From positions 992,001-1,056,000 of the forward strand of contig NZ_AP018933.1 in the NCBI RefSeq assembly GCF_003610015.1: a DNA stretch of 64,000 bases. Reading direction: 5' to 3'. Under the pieces are notes generated by a model, which saw only the letters and a program-made list of their open reading frames with translations, made no database searches and had not been told where the DNA came from. The position numbers were made by a program, and so were the translations under genes. Shown one piece after another: positions 56,155 through 64,000 of the stretch; positions within the stretch are counted from its first letter, which is position 1, and every line of letters starts with the position of its first letter. The stretch comes from Zymobacter palmae. Lineage in GTDB: Bacteria; Pseudomonadota; Gammaproteobacteria; Pseudomonadales; Halomonadaceae.

Positions 56155-56958
56155 ATGGCGAATACGGTCGGGCATATCATTGCCGTTGCATCGGGCAAGG
56201 GCGGGGTCGGCAAATCGACGGTGACGGCGAATCTGGCGTTGGCCATGGCGGCGCGGGGCAAGCGAGTGGGTGTGCTCGATGCCGATATCTATGGTCCGAG
56301 TCAGGCACATATGCTGGGTGTCGATCCACAGACGCGCCCGGACATGATCGATGACAAGACCATGCGCCCCGTTGATGCGCATGGTCTTCGGGTAATGTCG
56401 ATCGCCTTTTTAGTTGACGTGACCACGCCGATGGTGTGGCGCGGACCGATGGCCTCAACGGCTTTTCAGCAGCTCTACAATCAGACGCAGTGGGGCGAAC
56501 TGGACTATTTGTTCATTGATATGCCGCCCGGCACGGGAGACATACAGCTGACGCTGGCACAGAAAGTCCCCGTGTCCGGTGCCGTCATCGTGACCACGCC
56601 GCAGGATATCGCGCTGCTGGATGCTGAGCGAGGAATCGAGATGTTCCGCAAGGTGCATGTGCCGGTGTTGGGAATTGTTGAAAATATGAGTTTTCATACC
56701 TGCTCATGCTGTGGGCACCAAGAAGCTATTTTTGGTGAAGGGGGCGGTCAGCGCATTGCCGAGCGTTACAACGCACCGGTCCTCGGCCGCCTACCATTGG
56801 CGCTGTCGGTCCGTGAGCAGATGGATAAAGGCGTGCCGCCCGTCATCGCTGCACCGGATCAGCCTGCCGCTCAGCACTTCGCCTCGATCGTGGCGCAGCT
56901 GGATGAGGCATGTCAGGCCCAGCCGGAAGCCTCAGGTCCCACCATTGGCTTCAGCTGA
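56155..56958 (+). CDS. apbC: Iron-sulfur cluster carrier ApbC/Mrp
   Basis: P-loop ATPase that carries and transfers Fe-S clusters. The deviant Walker A is ASGKGGVGKSTVTANLA, VLDADIYGPSQ follows, and LDYLFIDMPPGTGDIQLT is Walker B. The cluster-binding pair is in FHTCSCCGHQEAIFG. At 267 residues it lacks the N-terminal MIP18/DUF59 domain of longer Mrp proteins. AAAGGAG precedes the ATG. dcd follows in the same direction after 114 bp. Confidence 0.94.
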   Translation: MANTVGHIIAVASGKGGVGKSTVTANLALAMAARGKRVGVLDADIYGPSQAHMLGVDPQTRPDMIDDKTMRPVDAHGLRVMSIAFLVDVTTPMVWRGPMASTAFQQLYNQTQWGELDYLFIDMPPGTGDIQLTLAQKVPVSGAVIVTTPQDIALLDAERGIEMFRKVHVPVLGIVENMSFHTCSCCGHQEAIFGEGGGQRIAERYNAPVLGRLPLALSVREQMDKGVPPVIAAPDQPAAQHFASIVAQLDEACQAQPEASGPTIGFS

Positions 56959-57072
56959 TGCGGGCGCTGATAATGTGGTGATGGGGAAAGTCTGGTATCC
57001 TCGCGCACAAGCACAGACGGCTGGCCATAGCGGTCAGTCATGACTTCACAGATTGACAGGTAGGCGCAGCGC

Positions 57073-57642
57073 ATGAGTATCAAATCGGACCACTGGATTC
57101 GTCGAATGGCACGCGACCACGGCATGATCGAGCCTTTCGAAGCCGATCAGGTCCGTAACGCTGAAGACGGGCAGCGCGTCATTTCCTATGGCACCTCCAG
57201 CTATGGCTATGACGTCCGCTGTGCAAACGAATTCAAGGTGTTCACTAACATCTTCTCTGCGACCGTTGACCCTAAGAACTTCGATGATCGCAGCTTCGTA
57301 GACGTGACGGGCGACGTCTGCATTATTCCGCCGAACTCGTTTGCGCTGGCACGTACGGTGGAATATTTCCGCATCCCGCGCAGCGTTCTGACGGTATGCT
57401 TGGGTAAATCCACATACGCGCGCTGCGGCATCATCGTTAACGTCACGCCGTTGGAACCTGAGTGGGAAGGGCACGTGACGCTGGAATTTTCCAACACCAC
57501 TAACCTGCCCGCGAAGATCTATGCCAACGAAGGCGTGGCGCAGATGCTGTTCTTTGAATCCGACGAAATCTGCGATGTGTCCTACGGCGATCGCAACGGT
57601 AAATACCAAGGCCAGCGTGGCGTCACTCTGCCGCGTACCTGA
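57073..57642 (+). CDS. dcd: dCTP deaminase
   Basis: Converts dCTP to dUTP for thymidylate synthesis. [21 protein letters not shown] is the N-terminus. The active-site segments [34 protein letters not shown] and [13 protein letters not shown] are present, including the catalytic Ser/Arg and Glu regions. Length 189 residues (E. coli 193). The apbC-dcd order is conserved in gammaproteobacteria. A terminator follows. Confidence 0.96.
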   Translation: MSIKSDHWIRRMARDHGMIEPFEADQVRNAEDGQRVISYGTSSYGYDVRCANEFKVFTNIFSATVDPKNFDDRSFVDVTGDVCIIPPNSFALARTVEYFRIPRSVLTVCLGKSTYARCGIIVNVTPLEPEWEGHVTLEFSNTTNLPAKIYANEGVAQMLFFESDEICDVSYGDRNGKYQGQRGVTLPRT

Positions 57643-57706
57643 TCGCGCGCGACTCCGCTAAGGCGAGCACGACCGGCTGCGCCGACATAGTGCTGTTTGT
57701 GAATGG

Positions 57707-57740
57707 AAAAGCACCAACCGTTAAGGTTGGTGCTTTTTTT
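57707..57740 (+). terminator. dcd terminator
   Basis: AAAAGCACCAACC pairs perfectly with GGTTGGTGCTTTT around GTTAA, with a T run. The remaining 200 bp before the next gene show nothing else identifiable. Confidence 0.9.
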
Positions 57741-57958
57741 ATGCGCTGTGCACAAACGAAGAGTTTTATCGTAGCGATGATGTTCAGAACGCCTTGATGT
57801 GGAGTGCGGTGAACGATCGGATGTTTAATGTGTCGGGCCATGGCACTGCCTGAGAGCTCCTAGGCTATGGCGTAATAACGCATCAATGGCGTCATCTAAC
57901 TGTCATCGATCGGTGACTATAGTGGGCGCAACATATTGAAGGCAAAAGGAGATAGGCA

Positions 57959-59101
57959 GTGAAGATCATGCAGTGGTTCGCCGGTAGTGCGTTAGCGGTG
58001 CTCTTTTCCGTACCGTTAGCGTCAGGAATGGAGGGGGCGACGCAGATCCGTATGCCTTGTCCGATGGGAGATTGTTCGGCAGGTGTCTCTCTGAACTATA
58101 TCGGTGAGTATTCGTTACCGTGGGATACTCAATTTGATGGTATTCCCTTCGGAGGGATATCGGGGCTGGATTTCGATCCCGCAACGGGCCACTACTTGGC
58201 CATCAGCGATGACCGATCGCAGAAGGCTCCCGCGCGTATCTATGAGCTGGCCATCGACATTCAGCCTGGACAGATACGGCGCGTTGATGTGGTACGCACC
58301 ATCACGCTTAAGGATCGCAATGGACAGCCTTTCGCCGCAGGCAGTGTCGATCCGGAATCGGTCCGGCGTGGGCCGAACAACCAGCTCTACTGGACGAGTG
58401 AAGGCAGTGCGCGTGCAGGCTTGCCGTCCGTGGTGCGTGTTGCCGACAATAATGGCGCTTGGGTCAAAGAGTTTTCAGTGCCGGAAGGTTTTGCGCCCAC
58501 AGCGGACAGGCAGAGTGGCATTCGTGACAACCTCGCATTTGAGGGGCTTGCCGTACTGCCTTCCGGCGACTTGATCGCGGGGATGGAAACGTCGCTGCGC
58601 CAAGATGGATCGATCGCGCGGCTGACGTCTGGCAGCTTAGCCCGATTCGTGCGCTACGATGCTCGCAGTGGCCAACCGACGGCGGCCTATACCTATCCTG
58701 TTTCACCGGTGCCGCAGCCTGCACTACGTTCTCCATATTCCAACGATAATGGCGTGTCGGAAGTGGTGGCACTCGACGATCATCGTCTGTTGGTTATTGA
58801 GCGCAGCTTTGCCAGTGGCTATGGGGCGACCATTAAGGTTTTTATGGCGGATATCGCCGGCGCGACCGATGTACTGCATCTGTCATCGTTGGCGAACACC
58901 AATCAACGCATCACGCCGATACGCAAGAGCCAGTTGATCGATTTTCGTGCGATGGGACTTGTGCCTGACAATATCGAAAGCGTTGCTCTGGGGCGTGCCG
59001 CCGATGGCAGCGAGGTACTTGTCTTTGCGTCAGATGACAACTTTAGCGTGCATCAAAAAAACCAGTTCTTCGCATTCAAGATTGAGCAACGACCGCATTG
59101 A
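57959..59101 (+). CDS. Exported esterase-like / phytase-like protein (PF13449 type)
   Basis: Secreted protein of the phytase-like beta-propeller family; activity on phosphate esters is proposed for the family but not established. A signal peptide (FAGSALAVLFSVPLASGM) is followed by blocks typical of the family: FGGISGLDFDPATGHYLAISDDRS, VDPESVRRGPNNQLYWTSEG and NLAFEGLAVLPSGDLIAGMET. The start is probably GTG 57959, since AAGGAG lies 8 nt upstream while the ATG at 57968 would be 17 nt away. Length 380 residues. Alone between dcd and purN. Confidence 0.82.
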   Translation: MKIMQWFAGSALAVLFSVPLASGMEGATQIRMPCPMGDCSAGVSLNYIGEYSLPWDTQFDGIPFGGISGLDFDPATGHYLAISDDRSQKAPARIYELAIDIQPGQIRRVDVVRTITLKDRNGQPFAAGSVDPESVRRGPNNQLYWTSEGSARAGLPSVVRVADNNGAWVKEFSVPEGFAPTADRQSGIRDNLAFEGLAVLPSGDLIAGMETSLRQDGSIARLTSGSLARFVRYDARSGQPTAAYTYPVSPVPQPALRSPYSNDNGVSEVVALDDHRLLVIERSFASGYGATIKVFMADIAGATDVLHLSSLANTNQRITPIRKSQLIDFRAMGLVPDNIESVALGRAADGSEVLVFASDDNFSVHQKNQFFAFKIEQRPH

Positions 59102-59170
59102 TAGATCCAGACGACTACCCTGCCACTGTGCAGGGTAGTCGGCACGCACCTCTATACTATTCTCGCCCTA

Positions 59171-59887
59171 TTATTCGCCGTTGAGTTCTTCTTCGGCGTC
59201 TTCGTTTGATAGGCGAAGCCCGGTCGGTGGCAGCAGGATGCCGTCCAGCTCGGCTCCCTGTGCCCCCAGTTTTAGGCGTCCTTCTAGGAACCAGCGAATG
59301 GCGATCGGGTAGATCAGTTCTTCGCGAGCCAGCACTTTCTCTGCCAGCGTTTCCGCTGTGTCATCGCTGGCCACCTTGGCCACGGCCTGAATGATGAGCG
59401 GTCCCGTATTCAGCCCTTCGATGACGAAATGCACGCTGGCACCGTGCTCCTGTAGACCTTCATCCAGTGCACGCTGGTGCGTGTGACGCCCCACCAGTGC
59501 GGGCAGCAGCGATGGGTGACAGTTCAGCAATCGTCCGTTGAAGCGGCTGGTGAATATTGGGCTGAAGATGTGCCAGAAGCCATCAAGCACTACTAGGTCT
59601 GGGGCATGGCGTTCGATCGTTTTTATCAGTGCGCCATCATAAGCTGTCGGCGTGTCGTATTCATCACGGGGCAGTATGGCAACGTCGATACCTGCCGCAT
59701 GAGCCTTTTCCGTGCCGGCAGTATCGGTGCGATCGGCAATGACGGCGACCAGTTCGCCCCCCAACTCATCGTGAGACTGAGCCTCGATCAGCGCTTCCAG
59801 CCGGTTGCCTTCGCCTGACAGCAGCGCGACGATGCGGCGGGGCGGCACTTGTTCGGGAGTGAAGCCTGAGTCGGTTTTGTCGTCCAT
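59171..59887 (-). CDS. purN: Phosphoribosylglycinamide formyltransferase-like protein, catalytic Asp replaced
   Basis: PurN transfers a formyl group to GAR in purine synthesis. The fold is clear: LLSGEGNRLEALIEA, LDGFWHIFSPIFTSRFNGRLLNCHPSLLP with N122 and H124 (equivalent to E. coli N106 and H108), and GRHTHQRALDEGLQEHGASVHFV. The third catalytic residue, D144 of E. coli (ELDGGP), is N160 here (GLNTGP). The N-terminal loop SGEGNR also departs from SGNGSN. I chose ATG 59887 with AGGAG upstream (238 residues). purM, its usual partner next to hda, is absent. It may be a repurposed paralogue or an impaired enzyme. Confidence 0.82.
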   Translation of the reverse strand: MDDKTDSGFTPEQVPPRRIVALLSGEGNRLEALIEAQSHDELGGELVAVIADRTDTAGTEKAHAAGIDVAILPRDEYDTPTAYDGALIKTIERHAPDLVVLDGFWHIFSPIFTSRFNGRLLNCHPSLLPALVGRHTHQRALDEGLQEHGASVHFVIEGLNTGPLIIQAVAKVASDDTAETLAEKVLAREELIYPIAIRWFLEGRLKLGAQGAELDGILLPPTGLRLSNEDAEEELNGE

Positions 59888-60188
59888 GGGAAAGCTCCTG
59901 ACGTGGTCGAAAAAGCAGTAATGACTGGCAAGTGCGGCAACCCGAAAGGGAAGGCTTGGCGTCAGTATGGCCTCACCGCGTGAACAATGAGGTATGATAA
60001 TGACATGACAAGGTGTGCCGTTCATGACCAGCAAGAATAGAGGGGCCGCATTGTAGCACCATCCGCGGCCATTATAGAGTCGCCAATGGGCATGGATACG
60101 AGCACACCAGGGACGGAGTGACAGGCAGGACGGCCTCGTTCACGACCGGGGATGACCCTTTAAGGGGAAACAGGTTTCAGGAGAAGCA

Positions 60189-60881
60189 ATGCCGTGGCAA
60201 TTGCCGTTGGGCGTGGGTATCCATGATGACGCAACGTTTGCCAGTTTTCTGCCGGGAGATAATGCTGGCGCTATCGCTGCACTGAAACTTCAGCTGCAGC
60301 GTGCGGACGAACCGTTGGTCTATCTGTGGGGCAATGAAGAGACGGGGCGTAGCCACCTGTTGCAGGCGGCATGTCACGATGCCAGCGATCAAGGCATGCG
60401 TTCTCTCTATGTGCCGCTTCAGCAGCTGGGTCACTTTCCGCCGCTGATGCTAGAGGATACTGAGCACCTTGATTTACTGGCGCTGGACGACATTGACGTC
60501 GTGATGGGGCGAAAGCGCTGGGAAGAAGGGTTGTTTCACTGCTTTAATCGCATGCGTGATGCGGGTAAGCGCATGGTCGTCAGTGCGCCGTGCGCGCCGC
60601 GCCAGCTGGATGTCAAACTGCCTGATCTAGCATCCCGCTTGGGATGGGGCATGACGTTTCACCTCAGCCCACCGACAGATGAGCAGCGGCGCGATGCCTT
60701 GATTCTGCGAGCAGCGATGCGGGGCATGCAGCTCCCTCACGAGGTGGCGCGCTACATCCTGCATCGTGGCCCGCGGCGGCTGTCAGAACTGTTTGAAGTT
60801 CTTGATCGGCTGGACATGGCCTCGTTGTCGGCTAAGCGCAAGCTGACTATTCCCTTCGTGCGCGAAGCACTGGAGTGGTAG
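60189..60881 (+). CDS. hda: DnaA regulatory inactivator Hda
   Basis: AAA+ protein that, bound to the sliding clamp, stimulates ATP hydrolysis by DnaA. The N-terminal PWQLPLGV carries a clamp-binding QLxLxL-like motif. YLWGNEETGRSHLLQAA is the P-loop, HLDLLALDDIDVV is Walker B, and LASRLGWGMTFHL is the sensor/arginine-finger region. Length 230 residues. CAGGAG precedes the ATG. It is divergent from purN with a 301-bp gap (59888-60188) in which I see no other feature; purM normally sits between them in relatives. Confidence 0.92.
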   Translation: MPWQLPLGVGIHDDATFASFLPGDNAGAIAALKLQLQRADEPLVYLWGNEETGRSHLLQAACHDASDQGMRSLYVPLQQLGHFPPLMLEDTEHLDLLALDDIDVVMGRKRWEEGLFHCFNRMRDAGKRMVVSAPCAPRQLDVKLPDLASRLGWGMTFHLSPPTDEQRRDALILRAAMRGMQLPHEVARYILHRGPRRLSELFEVLDRLDMASLSAKRKLTIPFVREALEW

Positions 60882-60923
60882 CGAGGCGCTTCATACCATG
60901 CCATATAGATCACCGGTGTAGTG

Positions 60924-61346
60924 CTATTCGCCTTGAAGCGTCAGCACTAGCGTCCGACGTCCTCCGTGATTGCGATGTTCGCACAGGTAGATTCCCTGCC
61001 ATGTTCCGAGGTTGAGGCGTCCTGCAGAGACCGGAATCTGTACGCTAGGTCCTAACAGGCTGCTTTTCAGGTGAGCGGGCATGTCATCGCTGCCTTCGTA
61101 GGTATGGCGATAGTAAGGCTCGTTTTCAGGCACCGCATGGTTGAAAAAGCTTTCAAAATCGACCCGTACCGTCGGATCGGCATTTTCGTTAATCGTCAGC
61201 GATGCTGATGTATGCTTGATGAACGCGTGAAGCAGACCCACATTGATCTGGCGCAGTTCTGCGCTCAGTGCATGCTCTATTTCATCCGTAATGAGATGAA
61301 AGCCTCTGCGAAAAGGGGAAAGTCGGAGTTCTTTTTGTAGCCACAT
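60924..61346 (-). CDS. yjbQ: YjbQ family (UPF0047) protein
   Basis: Small protein of the secondary thiamine-phosphate synthase/UPF0047 family, whose physiological role is unsettled. The hallmark [17 protein letters not shown] (His and Asn/Glu site) is followed by [17 protein letters not shown], and [19 protein letters not shown] closes the site. Length 140 residues is exact for the family. It is convergent with hda. Confidence 0.92.
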   Translation of the reverse strand: MWLQKELRLSPFRRGFHLITDEIEHALSAELRQINVGLLHAFIKHTSASLTINENADPTVRVDFESFFNHAVPENEPYYRHTYEGSDDMPAHLKSSLLGPSVQIPVSAGRLNLGTWQGIYLCEHRNHGGRRTLVLTLQGE

Positions 61347-61749
61347 GTAGATGACGTTCCTTCACGTGCTCTTTGTAGGTAGTGGTTCTTTCCAATGCTT
61401 TGTTCACAAAAGCATGATGGTGCACGTCAACGATTACAAGCTGCTGTACTCGTTGATTAGCGTGCCTGCTAATTTTAGCTGAGTCTTATCTCGCCTTAAG
61501 TTTTTTCTTTTCTTTATCGAATTGCCTTTCGTTCGCATTATTTCTCCGCTATATCTACCCTCCTATCAGGGGCCGGTCTCATGGCGCAATAAGGGGCTAT
61601 TGAGATAGAGGCTGGCGCACCGTGGGTGATTGCGAGACAGATTCGTTCCCCATCCTTCTATGTCAACGCGGCGGTGCCGAAGTCATATGGCGGCATCGCA
61701 CCCGTGGATATATGCATACTCTCTATGAGATGGAGGTGGGACTGGTTTA
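61347..61749. other. Long leader region ahead of the ornithine decarboxylase gene
   Basis: About 400 bp, AT-rich at 61430-61560. It contains a 22-codon open frame (61660-61728) ending 21 bp before the decarboxylase start, but without a ribosome-binding site. I cannot place a promoter with confidence. Regulation by pH or polyamine would be expected for this enzyme class, but is not shown by the sequence. Confidence 0.45.
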
Positions 61750-63906
61750 ATGAAACCATTGAAGATCGCTGCTAATGCAACCGTGGCCTGTCGTCTGATA
61801 ACCGATCGTCCAATTGTGGCGCTAGGCCAGACAGATTTTACCGATGTGGGCGCTGTCGTTTTGACGCGCCAAGAACTGGATACCGGAATTCTGAGCGTAT
61901 TGCAGCGCACAGGATTTGGTGTCCCCGCATTTATTGTTCGTGATGAACATGATGCCAGTGATGCATTGCCGGAAGGATGTGCTTGGCTGGCGCTTGATGA
62001 ACCAGCGCACAGCGACAAGCTTGAGCAGTCCATCAAGCATTACCGTCGACATCTGCTTCCGCCGTTCTTCGATACCCTTAGCCGTTATGTTGGCTTGGGT
62101 AACTCGTCATTTGCCTGTCCGGGCCATCAAGGTGGGCGTTTCTTTCTGCGCCATCCTGCTGGACGGCTGTTCCACGATTTTTATGGTGAGCACCTGTTTC
62201 GCTCCGACATCTGTAATGCCGATGTCCGGCTAGGCGATCTCTTAATTCATGAAGGTGCTGCATTGGAAGCGCAGCAGTATGCAGCCAAGGTGTTCAATGC
62301 CGATCAAACATTTTTTGTCCTTAATGGCACGTCTGCGGCCAACAAGGTCGTCACCAATGCGTTATTAGCTCCCGGTGATTTAGTGCTGTTTGATCGCAAT
62401 AACCACAAGTCCGTTCACCATGGTGCCCTGATCCAAGCAGGAGCAACTCCTATCTATCTGGAAACGGCACGTAATCCGTATGGCTTTATCGGTGGGATTG
62501 ATGACAAGGCCCTCAATGAAGCGAATCTGCGTGGCAAGATCCGTAGCGTTGCCCCCGGCCGCGAGACATCGGCCCGGCCGTTTCGCTTGGCTGTCATTCA
62601 ACTGGCAACGTATGACGGTACACTGTACAACGCGCAGCAGATTGTTCGACGCATAGGTCACCTGTGCGATTACATCCTGTTTGATTCAGCGTGGGCGGGT
62701 TACGAGCAGTTCATCGACATCTTGTCGGACTGTTCGCCGCTACTGTTGACGTTGACGCCTGATGATCCGGGAATCATCGTGACGCAGTCCGTGCATAAAC
62801 AGCTGGCGGGTTTTTCGCAGGCCTCGCAGATCCATAAGAAAGATGCCCATATCAAAGGGCAGGTGCGCTATTGCAATCACCGCCAGTTCAATAATGCCTT
62901 CATGCTGCACGCGTCAACCAGTCCTTTTTACCCGATATTCGCTGCGCTGGAGGTCAACGCTCGTATTCACGATGGCGGCGCAGGCACACCGCTATGGCAT
63001 GAGTGCATGCGGCTTGGTATTGATATTCGCAAAGCGCTGCGCACGCGCTGTACGCAGATTCGGCCGTTCATTCCTGATGCGATAGATGGGCGCCCATGGG
63101 AGAGCTATCCCACCGAGCAGATTGTGCATGATGGTCGATTTTTTGCGTGTGCGGCAAAGGCTAAATGGCATGCATTCGAAGGATACGGTGATAGGCAGTA
63201 CCTTATCGACCCCTGTAAGCTGTTATTAACCACGCCGGGCGTGGATGCGGCAACGGGCCAGTACGCTGATTTTGGCGTGCCTGCTACGTTGCTGGCGCAC
63301 TATCTGCGTGTTCAGGGCATCATCCCTGAGAAGAGTGATTTGTACTCAATCCTCTTTTTGCTGACGCCTGCTGAAGATGCCGCAAAGATGCAGCATCTGG
63401 TGGAGGTATTGGTTTCCTTCGAACGGCACCTAGAGGCTGACTCTCCTCTGTCAGAGGTGCTGCCTCATCTTTATGAGCGATACCGTGAGCGCTATTGCGG
63501 TTACACCTTGCGTCAGCTGTGTCAGGAAATGCACGATATCAATGTGCGGCATGACATGAAGGCGTTGCAGAAGGCAATGTTCCGTGCGGAATCGATGCCT
63601 GAGGTGGTTATGCTTCCGCAGCAGGCCAATCATGCGTTGGTGCGTGGTGATGTCGAACTGCTGCCACTAGCAGCTGTGCGCGGGCGCGTGGCAGCAGAAG
63701 GGGCATTGCCTTATCCGCCGGGCATTTTGTGTGTTGTGCCAGGTGAGGCATGGAGCGATGCTGCATGGACCTATTTCATGGCACTTGAGCAGCTAGTGAA
63801 AACGCTGCCGGGGTTCGCGCCAGAATTGCAGGGCGTGAAAATTATGCAAAGCGCTACCGATGATACGTCCCAACTGATGGCGTATGTGGTGCGTGAGTCC
63901 GCATAG
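61750..63906 (+). CDS. speF: Ornithine decarboxylase (SpeC/SpeF type)
   Basis: PLP enzyme turning ornithine into putrescine. It closely follows E. coli SpeC/SpeF over its full 718 residues. The N-terminal wing domain has IVALGQTDFTDVGAVVL. The PLP-binding core contains FACPGHQGGRFF, FVLNGTSAANKVV and LFDRNNHKSVHHG. The PLP lysine is K350 in VTQSVHKQLAGFSQ, and the C-terminal domain ends with GALPYPPGILCVVPGE. GGAGGTGG lies upstream of the ATG. No potE antiporter follows within the window, so biosynthetic (SpeC) versus acid-inducible (SpeF) use cannot be decided. A terminator follows. Confidence 0.93.
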   Translation: MKPLKIAANATVACRLITDRPIVALGQTDFTDVGAVVLTRQELDTGILSVLQRTGFGVPAFIVRDEHDASDALPEGCAWLALDEPAHSDKLEQSIKHYRRHLLPPFFDTLSRYVGLGNSSFACPGHQGGRFFLRHPAGRLFHDFYGEHLFRSDICNADVRLGDLLIHEGAALEAQQYAAKVFNADQTFFVLNGTSAANKVVTNALLAPGDLVLFDRNNHKSVHHGALIQAGATPIYLETARNPYGFIGGIDDKALNEANLRGKIRSVAPGRETSARPFRLAVIQLATYDGTLYNAQQIVRRIGHLCDYILFDSAWAGYEQFIDILSDCSPLLLTLTPDDPGIIVTQSVHKQLAGFSQASQIHKKDAHIKGQVRYCNHRQFNNAFMLHASTSPFYPIFAALEVNARIHDGGAGTPLWHECMRLGIDIRKALRTRCTQIRPFIPDAIDGRPWESYPTEQIVHDGRFFACAAKAKWHAFEGYGDRQYLIDPCKLLLTTPGVDAATGQYADFGVPATLLAHYLRVQGIIPEKSDLYSILFLLTPAEDAAKMQHLVEVLVSFERHLEADSPLSEVLPHLYERYRERYCGYTLRQLCQEMHDINVRHDMKALQKAMFRAESMPEVVMLPQQANHALVRGDVELLPLAAVRGRVAAEGALPYPPGILCVVPGEAWSDAAWTYFMALEQLVKTLPGFAPELQGVKIMQSATDDTSQLMAYVVRESA

Positions 63907-63940
63907 TTACTGATGAATTTTATGCAGTACAGGTAAGTGA

Positions 63941-63961
63941 TGCCCGACCGAGTGTCGGGCA
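63941..63961 (+). terminator. Ornithine decarboxylase terminator
   Basis: TGCCCGAC pairs with GTCGGGCA around CGAGT, followed by TCGTTCGTTTTG. Confidence 0.7.
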
Positions 63962-64000
63962 TCGTTCGTTTTGAATTTGCAAAGCATTTCTAAGCTGCCT

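Overview
The window reads as the chromosome of a gammaproteobacterium, most likely a member of the Halomonadaceae or a close relative such as the Zymobacter/Carnimonas branch. This is inferred from gene order and protein character: pilB-pilC-pilD-coaE, the gyrA-serC-pheA-tyrA-aroA-cmk-rpsA supercluster, fxsA-groES-groEL, lapA-lapB-ihfB, and metG-rnfB-nth. Base composition is moderate to high GC. No phage, CRISPR array, rRNA operon or intact transposase gene was found.

Layout. 0-6 kb: partial coaE, a compact type IV pilus assembly block (prepilin peptidase, PilC, PilB), a divergent pilin gene, and a cation-efflux gene. 6-10 kb: TrkH, an acyltransferase and RdgC. 10-20 kb: the gyrA to rpsA supercluster for serine/PLP and aromatic amino acid synthesis, pyrimidine nucleotides and translation. 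A pure array of 61 tandem 7-bp units follows rpsA. 21-30 kb: brnQ with a TetR regulator, trmJ, groEL/groES with a heat-shock promoter, fxsA, comEA, pyrF, lapB, lapA and ihfB. The last four normally sit directly downstream of rpsA but are here 7-10 kb away, with ihfB-lapA-lapB inverted. 30-34.6 kb: a YgfX-like protein, a FUSC-type transporter, LD-carboxypeptidase, a small unknown gene, then pgsA and tRNA-Gly.

34.6-42.9 kb is an accessory block: a 120-bp MITE-like element, a Gfo/Idh/MocA oxidoreductase, an SbmA/YddA-type ABC protein, a Fur-box-controlled TonB-dependent siderophore receptor, and tonB-exbB-exbD. It separates pgsA/tRNA-Gly from tRNA-Cys/tRNA-Leu, which are adjacent in many relatives, so it looks like an iron-acquisition insertion into a conserved tRNA cluster. 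43-48.3 kb: tRNA-Cys, tRNA-Leu, a second tandem array (22 units of 8 bp), mntP, an unknown secreted protein, a gene-free stretch ending in stacked hairpins, uvrC and tRNA-Ala. 48.6-64 kb: glutaredoxin-4, RNase T, argininosuccinate synthase, a HlyU-family protein, endonuclease III, an orphan RnfB-like ferredoxin, MetG, ApbC/Mrp, dCTP deaminase, a phytase-like esterase, an unusual PurN, Hda, YjbQ and a biodegradative-type ornithine decarboxylase.

Most of the window is ordinary housekeeping. The points that deserve a second look are the two perfect short-unit tandem arrays, the MITE and island structure, a PurN whose catalytic Asp is Asn with no purM beside it, an RnfB without membrane anchor or Rnf partners, a prepilin peptidase lacking its methyltransferase domain, and plus-strand terminator-like hairpins with no recognised gene in front of them. 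I did not find convincing evidence for a wholly new multi-gene system.
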